64,000 nt of DNA, taken from contig JAJHZJ010000028.1 of the NCBI GenBank assembly GCA_023548195.1, positions 2,181,001 to 2,245,000 on the forward strand. Reading direction: 5' to 3'. The first letter of the stretch is position 1. Each line of letters opens with the position of its first letter. Below are positions 55,790 through 64,000 of the stretch, piece after piece. The notes under the pieces are model-generated. The model did not search any database and was not told the origin of the DNA. It was given only the letters and a program-made list of their open reading frames with translations. The position numbers were made by a program, and so were the translations under genes. This DNA comes from Bettongia penicillata ogilbyi (taxonomy: Eukaryota > Chordata > Mammalia > Diprotodontia > Potoroidae).

Positions 55790-56015
55790 TGTGGCACTTT
55801 TTAATTTTCAAGGTGCTTTGCATTATCTCGTTTGCTCCTTCTGACAATCCTGTGAGATAGATATTCTTATTATATATATTTTGAAGATGAGGAAACTCTT
55901 CATAAGCTAGTGGATAGTTTGGCCAATGTACATAGCTCCTGAGGTCAGAGGCAAGGTTTCTGGTCTTCCCGATTCCAAAGCTAGCCTTCTTTCACCTATG
56001 CCACGTTGCCCATCT
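55790..56015 (-). mobile_element. MIR-class CORE-SINE, reverse
   Basis: 'tttcaaggtgctttgcatta', 'acaatcctgtgagatagata', 'ttgaagatgaggaaactctt', 'catagctcctgaggtcagag', 'ttctttcacctatgccacgt'. Confidence 0.8.
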
Positions 56016-56289
56016 GCCTAAAGTCATTCACTAATGACTAAGTCATTAACCTAAGGATTCCCAGGGATGGGTGTACCCAAGCTGTTATAAATTCATGAGA
56101 AGTATCTGATTAATCCTGGTTGTTTTTCTAAATCAGCACACCTTCAGGTAGGAGCAGAGAGTCATACTGGGCTGCCACATACAAGGAGTAAAACTATCTT
56201 CGTGAAAGTTCACTAGGGATTCAATCAGGTGAAACATAGTTTCCAAATTGGAATCCAGTGAGGACATTGAAGTTCAGGGTAGTCATCTT

Positions 56290-56480
56290 AAGAGTGTGCA
56301 GGACAGGAGTTTGAATCTCAGCTTTGACATTTAGTAAGTATGGATGAATAGATTATTGAGCCTTTCTGAGTCCCAGTTTCCTCAACTGAAAAATGAGGAT
56401 GATAATATTTGCTCTACCTACCTCGAGGGTAGGCATTATATAAAATATTATATAAATCTAAGTGGTTATTATCATTTAAG
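56290..56480 (+). mobile_element. MIR-class CORE-SINE
   Basis: 'ggagtttgaatctcagcttt', 'ctgagtcccagtttcctcaa', 'ctgaaaaatgaggatgataa', 'cgagggtaggcattatataa', 'aaatctaagtggttattatc'. Confidence 0.75.
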
Positions 56481-56889
56481 GAGAAAGGGAGATTATGTAT
56501 ATTTAAAATGTGTGTGTGTGTATACACACATTTGCATATACATTTAAGTGGAGAAAGCACAAGAATATGCATATGTCTTGATGACTTATATTTTTCTCTA
56601 AAATACCTTTCTTTTCCAATCCTTTCTCGATACCCTATTACCATCCAATGCTTGGTGGTTTGGAATTATTTAAGGGAAAATAAATTATGTAATCCACCAC
56701 CTAATCATTCCCTTTATGAGGTGAGATAGGACTTCTTCCAAGTTGCAAATACCTAGAGTCAATCCATAGAGTAAGCCCATTTGCTTTAACTGCCATGTGA
56801 AGCTACTCTCCCTCTTTCCGTTTCTGTGCTAGGCCAGTACCATAGGCAAAATAAATTTCATAACTAAAGGCTCTTTAGTGGAGAGATAC

Positions 56890-57075
56890 ATAGTCTCATG
56901 TATATACCAGTGGAAGGACGATGGTGCTCCAGATCGGCACCTTTTCTGCAACTTGCCTGGGACACTAAGAGATTAAATATCTTGCCTAGGGTCATACAAC
57001 GAGAATGTGTCAGAGTGGGCACATATCCAGGTCTTCTGCCTTTAAGGTAGGCTTTTTACCCAATATGCCACACCA
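56890..57075 (-). mobile_element. tRNA-derived SINE, reverse
   Basis: 'tgcctgggacactaagagat', 'taaatatcttgcctagggtc', 'atacaacgagaatgtgtcag', 'atccaggtcttctgccttta', 'acccaatatgccacacc'. Resembles the reverse of the 12140 family. Confidence 0.65.
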
Positions 57076-57094
57076 TCAATATGCTCATATTAAT

Positions 57095-57290
57095 AAAATT
57101 CCTTAGAATTGTCAAAGCACTTTCATACATAGTATCTTATGGCAGATGTCGTCCAAGTTTTACAAAGACTGCTTGAGACTTGTATTGTGATTTGCCCTTG
57201 GACACAAGGCTAACAAATGACTGAGTCAGGATTTGAATCTAAGTCTTCTAATTCTAAGTCTGGCGCTGTTTCCATTGTGCTGTCTCCCTA
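57095..57290 (-). mobile_element. MIR-class CORE-SINE, reverse
   Basis: 'aattgtcaaagcactttcat', 'gtgatttgcccttggacaca', 'ctgagtcaggatttgaatct', 'ttccattgtgctgtctccc'. Confidence 0.75.
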
Positions 57291-57329
57291 AATGAGTTGT
57301 CACTGAATCATGCAGAAGAGTAAATTTAT

Positions 57330-57660
57330 AGGATCATAGAGATCATTGGAAGGAATCATCTTGTACAAAGGTGTCCAACTTGGCCCTGGGCCTCAAGTGA
57401 CTGCAAAATTGTCAAGTGGACCTGAACTAGGTAAAAATATAATCAGAAAATGTTTAATAAAATAAAATTTAAAGTATAGTACAACATAGATAATGTTAAT
57501 TTGTGCCTTTCCAAGCCAATATGTGGCTGAAAGGGATCAGTTTTTATTGGAGTTTGATGCCACTGATCTGGTACAATAGATCAGGAAACTGAGGGGTAGA
57601 GAAACGAAGAACCCTTGAAGGCATATCTGATCTTCTAGCTTCGAATCTAGCATGATTGCT
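57330..57660 (-). mobile_element. CORE-SINE, MAR1-like, split by a hAT element
   Basis: 'ggatcatagagatcattgga' and 'aggaatcatcttgta' on the left, 'atagatcaggaaactgaggg' and 'tcttctagcttcgaatctag' on the right. Removing 57366-57565 and one 8-bp repeat restores a continuous MAR1-like order. Confidence 0.72.
57366..57565. mobile_element. Non-autonomous hAT element (Charlie-like), 200 bp
   Basis: Ends 'caaaggtgtccaacttgg' and 'ggagtttgatgccactg' are inverted copies of the CAGGGGTGTCAAACT-type hAT terminus. Flanks atcttgta (57358-57365) and atctggta (57566-57573) match 7 of 8. Internal 'ccaatatgtggctg' fits the same family. No transposase. Confidence 0.8.
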
Positions 57661-58067
57661 ACTGTTTACTCATTACCTTTAGATTACTGAGCATAAATTA
57701 AGGAGAAATATACCTCAAATCTACTTCTCACCACTTGTGGAATATATGTAGATTAAGAACCTTTTTCAAAGTGATTAGTATCTTCAAAGAAGCATATGGA
57801 CTCACTTCTGAAAGAGTAGAACCCTTCCCTTTTTCCTCCAGAGTCATTTTCCTGTCAGACTACATTATTTCTCATTTCACAGAAGCCACATGTGGCCTTT
57901 CTTTCACCTACATTTTTAACTCAGATGACTAACTAGTAGGTCAACTAAAAGGGAATCTTAAGAGATTTGTTTAGTTAATGAGAATGAAAAGAGGAAAATA
58001 TCCTTTATCTTCTTTGTCTCTATTACCAGGAGAGGGCAGTAGCTGAAATAGATATTTATCTAATCCT

Positions 58068-58082
58068 GCCCCCCCCCCCCGG
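58068..58082. repeat. C homopolymer
   Basis: Run of about 13 C ending in CGG. Similar short C or G runs occur at 16576, 19907, 58246 and 58325; they are prone to replication and sequencing length error. Confidence 0.85.
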
Positions 58083-58813
58083 CTTTATTTTTTACATATT
58101 CAATCTTTTTTACTAGGTATACATTTGACATTTTTTAAACGTTCATTTCATTCATTAATATTGCTTTCTTGACCCTGACATCTTTACTATGGGCATATTA
58201 ATCTGATTTCATCAGCAATGAGTTTCCTAGGACACTGAGATAAGACCCCCCCCAAAAAATTAAGAATGTCATGTAAAAAGCCTATTTGATGAACTATAAG
58301 AAAACTGCCCAATACTGTTTAATTGGGGGGGGTGCAGGAGGGGGAAGAGTGAGCACTGTTCTGTCTGGTTATCCCCCAAAGAACATTTCTCTAGGTCACA
58401 GGATTTTGAAAGCTCTCTATCAGTATTCCCTGATGGACCTGTGCTAGTCTAGCTGACAGAAATGACATGTAGGGAGTCTGAAAATGTCTACAAGCAACAA
58501 ACCACAGAGTAATGCTCTCTTCCACAGTTTCTATCTGTGCCCCTGCCAAGAATGGCCCCAAGCTGCTCTACATTTTTCTAGCCAAAGCAAAAATTGAATG
58601 AGTTGAACTGTAGCTCCTGAAATATGAGAGAAATAACAGGCAGGATCATTACCCACCACAAAATTTCCAGGTACCATATTTTTAGTAGAAATTGAATTGA
58701 GTGGAGAAGTCGAAATTATTTTTGTTTCTCTTTCTCCAAAAGGAATAACTTTCTCTTTGCTGCTTTTTTTGTGGATTGGGGAAAAGTGGTTGCTTAAAAT
58801 CATTAGCCTAAAT

Positions 58814-58827
58814 CTGGGGTTCTTAGC

Positions 58828-58859
<32 letters not shown>

Positions 58860-59037
58860 GCTTCCCTTTAACAGTCTAACGGAGTCTTCTCTCAATAATG
58901 TTTTTAAATAGTTGAAAGAGTTGCCAAAGTTTCAGTTAGAGGTTTGTGAAAATAATAATGTAACTTTTCCCATCCAAGTTCGTAGATCCTTTGAAATTTG
59001 TCTGTGGACCCCCCCCACCGCAGGTTAAGAACCAGTG
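58814..59037. mobile_element. Non-autonomous hAT element with internal (TG)n
   Basis: Ends 'ctggggttcttagc' and 'aggttaagaaccagtg' are inverted repeats of the CAGGGGTTCTTAACCT-type hAT terminus. Interior 'caataatgtttttaaatagt' and 'tctgtggacc' match the related copy at 63312-63502. A (TG)n tract fills 58829-58856. No clear 8-bp duplication remains. Confidence 0.72.
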
Positions 59038-59039
59038 GA

Positions 59040-60020
59040 AATGGGAGGAACCAATTTTAATTTGCTTTGTGCCCTCCATAGCTGATGGGAAAGTAAAACC
59101 AATGGTCCTTGGATAGTCCCAGTGGACGCAAGCAAATGAAAACTCTTCCTTGAGAAATATTTAAATCTTTTTATTTGTTAGAGGAACAGCTGTAAAACTC
59201 AACTGTTTGTTTGTAACAAGCTGTCTGTTGGAGGAATGATGTGTATGTTTAGATACAGTATATTAATATCCAAAACATTGTTTTTAAATAATAGTAAGGT
59301 AGGTGGCAGAGGATGGACCAAGGCCAGAAAATTCAATTGGAGCTAACATTTCATCCTCTCGGAGGTTTGAGGGAAGACCATGGCTAACTTGACATTTCCC
59401 CAGGAAGGAGGGTGGAGATTTTGTTGGTATCACACCCTTCACATTATTTAAACATAGGGTTTTTCATTTTATTTTCTATGTAGAATGCTTCTGAACATGT
59501 CCTTTCTGTGACTGTTTGGTGTGCTGCCACATTGTTTGACAAAGATCTGGGAGCAGGGAAGGATTAGCTTCTGTTCTGGAGGAAGTGTAAAATGACTTTT
59601 CTTATTCCTGATGAATATATATGTCTATGTGTATACATATGCACATAGATGTGTATATGTATGTTTGTATGTGTATAGGATTTGGGTAGTTTCCTAAAAA
59701 ATGCAACTTCAGGCCTGGATCAGATCATTTTTTTAATGATCAGAAGTGCAGATCTTTAAACTCAATAACTCTTTTCCCATTAAAGTATAAAATCGAACTC
59801 ATTGTTTATGAGGATCTTTTGCATGTGGATCCCTGACCTGGGTACCAGGAACTTAGCCAGACAGAAAAGGCACATGGCTCTCCTCTTAGTCCTGGGCTTA
59901 AGAAATGAGCAGTATATTTTACCAGAAATATATGCAGGGTTTAAATTAGATGGAGCCTCATTTCATCTACTTCAGATTGCTTTAGACCCTGTATACGTTT
60001 TTTCCCTTCTTTTTTTATAT
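59040..60020. other. No assignable feature
   Basis: Unique-looking sequence with an AT/TG alternating stretch at 59615-59680. The 130-residue frame at 59802-60194 runs into a SINE and shows no domain. Confidence 0.45.
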
Positions 60021-60024
60021 TGTA

Positions 60025-60185
60025 CCTGGGGTGAAATCCCAACTTTACCATTTGCTACCTATGTGACCTTGGGCAGATTACTTAATCCCTCTGGGCCACA
60101 GTTTCTCATCTGTAAAATAAAGGAATTGGACCATTACAGTTTCTTCCAACTCCAGATCTCTGATCCTGTGAATTCTAAGGAGCCT
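60025..60185 (+). mobile_element. CORE-SINE, MAR1-like
   Basis: 'ggggtgaaatcccaacttta', 'tatgtgaccttgggcagatt', 'acttaatccctctgggccac', 'agtttctcatctgtaaaata', 'aaggaattggaccattacag', 'ttcttccaactccagatctc'. Confidence 0.85.
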
Positions 60186-60561
60186 AAAAGCTAGTCGGAC
60201 TAGTTGGGGCATATGGAGGAGATGGGGTTATGACTAAGAATCATATCAATGGGAAGGTAAAGAGCATCATAATTCAAAGGTAACCAGCCTTTTGGAGTGT
60301 TAATATGTCTTTTTAATGTCAACATTCACAGATCCCTGCGCAATAGTAATTGTGTTATTAATATCCATTAATTGAGGAAATACACAGTGACAGAACCTAT
60401 AAGTTAAGAAATTATTTTAAATAAATTTATCTTATGAATGATTACTGCATCTATATATATTTGAAAATAGCATTACATGTGTATGTGTATGACATTTATA
60501 CTCCATGTACAGAAGGTATGTTTGCTTGTTTAAAGGACACAGATTCAGGATATCTTGTAGA

Positions 60562-60659
60562 AACACACACACACACACACACACTCTCACAAGACACACA
60601 CACACACACTCTCACAAGACACACACACACTCACTCACACACACACACAGACACACACA
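60562..60659. repeat. (CA)n with CTCTCACAAGA interruptions
   Basis: About 98 bases; a CACTCTCACAAGACA unit recurs twice (near 60584 and 60608), so it is a minisatellite-like higher order on a CA array. Confidence 0.93.
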
Positions 60660-61875
60660 TCCAAGGGGTCTATCCCTATAGGTTGGGGAACCACTGCAAT
60701 AAATGAAGTAGTATGGAGGAGAAGAATGGCTTCCATTCATATCTCTTATCCTTCTCACTTGTCTTACCCCTTGAGTTCCTAATGCATTTTCTGGTTCCTA
60801 AATGTCCCCTGAGGCTTCTGCCCACCTACTTTGGTTTACCCTTGATATTTTTGTCCTCCTGCTTCCTAGCAGCCTGCCTGATATTCTGGTTGCCTTAAGT
60901 GCCAGAATTCTTGTGGGCCCAGCCTTTCCTTTGCCTGCCCTACTTAACCCTACCCTTTTGTCCTCGAGTGCCTCTTGACTCTTAACCATTCCCAGTCTGC
61001 TCTCCAGTGTGCTCCAGGCTTCAGCTCAATATCCTAGATCTGTGCCCCACAACCTCACAAAGCCCCAGCCTAAACTTTCTCATGTAGTTGAAAGTATAAC
61101 ATTAAAAGATTTTTAAAAGTTGAATGACATGACTAAAGTGGCAATTTAAAAATCATTAATATATGTTGGATTGGGATGAGTGAGAGAATTGAGAGACAGA
61201 AACCAGTTAGAAGAGAGCCCGTTAAAATATAAAATGATATGTATGTGGAATTGTGGGATATTAATGGAGTGGAACTATGGAACTAGAGTTAGCAAAAATG
61301 AATAAACAAGATTTGATTGAATGGTAATAGAGGGAAGACAGAGGAAAGAGTAGGGCAAAACCCTTTTAAAAATAAATCTATATAGAACTTTATGGTTTAC
61401 CAAGAATTTTCTTTACAAAAAAAAAAGCTGTTTAAATGAAAGTATGATTTAAACTAGAATGTATCTCTAATTACACTGTTAACTGCTTTTAATGCTTTTG
61501 TGAAGGGATATTTACTGAGGAGACATAGCAAGAATATCTCCCCCTAATACCTGGGGACACGCTGTCACCTATGCCACCTATATTACCTCAGCCCCTAGGG
61601 AGAGTGCTCTGAAATTTAAAATGTTTTCTTCAAAGCATTTGTTCCCACCAAGTTCACCTCCAAATGTGGCATAGCCCCTCCATAAGTGAAGCATCTAGGC
61701 TGTTGCTGGGATGGGTCAAGCATGTCTTTCTTCAGAGCTTCTGTTGTTGCCTTACCATCGCACCGTGTAAATCCTGGCATGGACCCCAGCTCTTAGACTT
61801 AAAGTGCTTGTCATTCTGACCTTCCAAAGAGAGTTAGAATTCCATAAATGTGGAATATTGCATGTGATAGGTAGA
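60660..61875. other. No assignable feature
   Basis: 60710-61080 is C/T-rich and opens short frames on both strands, without a recognisable family. 61540-61800 has balanced composition and no repeat. Nothing else is supported. Confidence 0.42.
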
Positions 61876-61879
61876 TTTT

Positions 61880-62060
61880 TTTCAGTGTGTTGATTTAATT
61901 TTATTTAAAAGAAATTATCTTCTTACTCTTTTTTTAAAGTTCTTTTTTATAGAAATAGATCTGAGAGAAGGGTAGAAGAAAATACAAGGGGAAATGCAGG
62001 CAATGTAAAAAAACATCAGATACCAATAAAAATCTATTTTGTAAAAAAAAATTAAAAGAG
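61880..62060 (+). mobile_element. L1 3' end, second L1 family
   Basis: 'tcagtgtgttgatttaattt', pyrimidine-rich centre, 'atgcaggcaatgtaaaaaaa', 'catcagataccaataaaaat', ending in an A-rich tail. Similar to the 3' terminus of the older L1 type rather than that of the 39951 copy. Confidence 0.65.
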
Positions 62061-62084
62061 GAAACCTAGCATGGCTTCCAGGAC

Positions 62085-62815
62085 ATTAAAAAGACATTAA
62101 AATTCTACTGTACTCTGACTTGGTCGAATCACATCTGAAGTATGGTTTTTAGTTGTAGGCAACATGGTTCAGAAACGACACTGATTAACTGAAGAAGGCA
62201 GCCAGGATTCTACCATGTGAAGGTCAGTTGGGGGCACCAGAGATGTTTAGCCTACAGAACAGAAGCAAGGGAACAGAAGAGCCATTTTCAAGTATTTGAG
62301 GGGCCATCATTTGGGAGAAGGATTTGCTTTTTTCCATTTGGCCCAAGAGGGCAGATGTTATGGAGGAAACACATTCAGATTATAATGAGGGCAAATTATA
62401 CTTGAGGTTCTAAGGAAAAAGATCCCCTGAAAAGTACAACTATCCAAAAGTGGAATGGACTGACTTAGAAGGTTTTTACTCACTGGAGGTCTTTGAGCAG
62501 AGTCTGGAAGACCATTTGTCAGATATATATAGTCGTGAGAATTATTTTCAGGTATGGGTTGAATTTAGGAGTGCAGCACTGGTGGTGCGGTGGATCGGAG
62601 ACCAGGCCTGGAGTCAGAAAGATCTGAGTTCAAATGTGACCTCACCAAGGGCAAGTCACTTAACCTCCTCTGTAAAATGGGGAGACACTGGAGATGGAAA
62701 TGACCAACCGCTCCAGCATCTTTGCCAAGAAAACCATGTCATGGGGTCATGTGGAGTCTGATATAACCCAACAACAGTTAGATGGTTACTGAGCTCCCTA
62801 AAATTCTGTAATCAA
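62085..62815 (+). mobile_element. L3/CR1 LINE 3' region, split by a SINE
   Basis: 'tttagcctacagaacagaag', 'ccattttcaagtatttgagg', 'ggccatcatttgggagaagg', 'ttggcccaagagggcagatg', 'tccaaaagtggaatggactg', 'ctcactggaggtctttgagc', 'gtctggaagaccatttgtca', 'gtatgggttgaatttagga', then after the SINE 'agatggttactgagctccct' and 'attctgtaatc'. The order is the L3 ORF2 end to 3' terminus. The 103-residue frame at 62450-62761 is a chance product of L3 plus SINE. Confidence 0.83.
62575..62780 (+). mobile_element. tRNA-headed, RTE-tailed SINE nested in L3
   Basis: 'ggtggtgcggtggatcggag' (A-box region), 'aggcctggagtcagaaagat', 'ctgagttcaaatgtgacctc', 'gggcaagtcacttaacctcc', 'atctttgccaagaaaaccat', 'atggggtcatgtggagtctg', 'caacaacag' end. 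Same family as the copies at 4890, 19645 and 43255. Confidence 0.85.
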
Positions 62816-63311
62816 AATATATCCATGCCCCCTTTGTAATGGCTTGGGTTATCTTAAGTGAAGCCACAAACCTTCCTTTATTTGAGTAAAAATGTGCCAA
62901 ATAAAGGCCTGTTGCTGTCATCTTCTGTTGGTTGATCTATCTCTTTTGTGCAAATCTCTTAAGTCCTCAAAAGGCAGATGCACCAGAGTGAGACAATAAA
63001 GACTGTGTGACAGCAGAGCACTCTTGGTGGCCGACAAAATTCATACAGTTGTTGGTTTCTTTCTTTTTTTTTGCTCGTCTTGTCATGCTCAGAATGGGGA
63101 AGAATACCTTCTATTTCACCCTAATTACAGTTATTGCATATTTTCCATCATAATGAGACACTACTATTTGTTTTTTTTTTTATGTTTGATTTACCTGTTA
63201 CCAACATCTCATTTGTCCATCAGCCTAATTTGTCTTGCAGGGTAGTGTGTTTAATCTTTTTATACTAGTGGTTGTGAAAATGAAAATGAAAATGTTGGTC
63301 TACATTTAGAC

Positions 63312-63502
63312 CAGGGTTCTTATCTTTTTTTATGTCATAGACCCCTCTGGCAGTACGGTGAAGCCTATGAACCCCTTCTCAGAATATCTTTAAATACATG
63401 AAATAAAATACACAGAATTGTAAAGAAAATTGACTTATATTTAAATACAATTATCAAAATATTAGAAAAATGAGCTCCTGATTCTCAGGTTAGGTATCTC
63501 TG
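63312..63502. mobile_element. Non-autonomous hAT element, 191 bp
   Basis: Ends 'cagggttcttatc' and 'caggttaggtatctctg' are inverted hAT-type termini. Interior 'atgtcatagacccctctggc', 'agcctatgaaccccttctca', 'ataaaatacacagaattgta'. Flanks atttagac (63304-63311) and ctttagat (63503-63510) share 6 of 8. Confidence 0.78.
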
Positions 63503-63510
63503 CTTTAGAT

Positions 63511-64000
63511 ACTCTCTTCTTCTGAAGTTCTAGGAGATGGAGGATTACACAAAATTGTAATTGGCATCAATATATAATTTTCCCAAAGAGGAGCAAATAG
63601 TGGAATTTTCCCCTTGATTATTAAAGTAGATGGTCCAAGAGAACAATTGATAAAACACATTTCCTTCTTTTCAGTAAAAAGATTGGGGAGGGCACCTATG
63701 CGTGCAAAATTTTATATGTATCACTGATTTGTTCGTCATTTTTTGAATTTGCTTAACTGTTTTGGGTGGGGAGGAAAGGTTCATTTTTCATTTAAAAATC
63801 AAAAGACATTGACAACAAAAAAACAGCAAAAATAGTAATGATAAGAATACATCATATATATTATGCTTCAAAGCTAATGAAGAATTTTATATACATTATG
63901 TCTGTCATTTGATTTTTTTAAAGTATCAGAAGAGAAGAGGATGGTAGAATTTGTTATAAGAATCATTGGTGATGATGGTTATTAGAAGTAAATTTGGAGA
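63511..64000. other. No assignable feature
   Basis: AT-rich sequence to the right edge; no repeat or gene recognised. Confidence 0.45.

Noticed and set aside
59802..60194. 130-residue frame
   Set aside because: Its second half is a MAR1-like SINE, so any peptide would be a chance reading of a repeat.
62450..62761. 103-residue frame
   Set aside because: Spans the junction of an L3 remnant and an RTE-tailed SINE.

Overview
The window is vertebrate nuclear DNA. Its repeat content points to a marsupial: SINEs with a tRNA-like head and an RTE (BovB-type) tail, CORE-SINE/MIR-class elements of the forms abundant in marsupials, long L2 and L3/CR1 remnants, marsupial-type L1 3' ends, an ORF1-only half-L1 (HAL1), and non-autonomous hAT elements. 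The species cannot be fixed by reading alone (American opossum, dasyurid and diprotodont lineages all remain possible). Family names are assigned from recognised consensus-like landmarks, not from a database search, so element boundaries are generally good to about 10-30 bases unless a target-site duplication is cited. No intact protein-coding gene was found. The window looks like intergenic or deep intronic sequence with at most one plausible exon.

Layout. 1-1560: 3' part of a plus-strand L1. 1.7-13.3 kb: dense old repeats (L2, MIR, MAR1-like SINEs), including a three-layer nest at 3.98-4.83 kb and opposed L2 fragments at 5.5-7.5 kb. 13.3-19.6 kb: about 6.3 kb almost free of recognisable transposons, holding only simple repeats and purine tracts. 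19.6-27.4 kb: an RTE-tailed SINE and a fossil RTE reverse transcriptase only 300 bases apart, a minus-strand L3/CR1 broken up by L2 insertions (21.5-23.6 kb), a TA-flanked DNA transposon (26.0-26.36 kb) and L2 tails. 27.46-30.27 kb: a full-length HAL1 on the minus strand between 16-bp target duplications. 30.78-30.89 kb: a candidate exon with good splice signals. 31-39 kb: scattered MIR/L2/L3. 39.4-41.2 kb: an old minus-strand L1 split by a younger plus-strand L1 with 17-bp target duplications. 41.7-46.8 kb: repeat-poor, with a G-quadruplex motif beside a possible conserved non-coding element at 42.7-43.0 kb. 46.8-57.7 kb: L2, MIR, MAR1-like and L3 copies and a large CT/CA microsatellite. 57.3-64.0 kb: three small hAT elements, an L1 3' end, and an L3 split by an RTE-tailed SINE.

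How the parts relate. The autonomous LINE classes present (L1, L2, L3/CR1, RTE) are all dead copies here. Each explains some of the others: L2 shares its 3' end with MIR-class SINEs, RTE shares its tail with the tRNA-headed SINEs, and L1 machinery is the likely mobiliser of HAL1 and of the poly-A SINEs. Nesting gives a relative chronology: L2, L3 and the older L1 are hosts, while SINEs, hAT elements and the younger L1 are guests. HAL1 is comparatively young, because its target duplications are still identical. I did not find a new biological system. The most useful leads are the complete HAL1, the candidate exon, the repeat-depleted block and the datable nested insertions.
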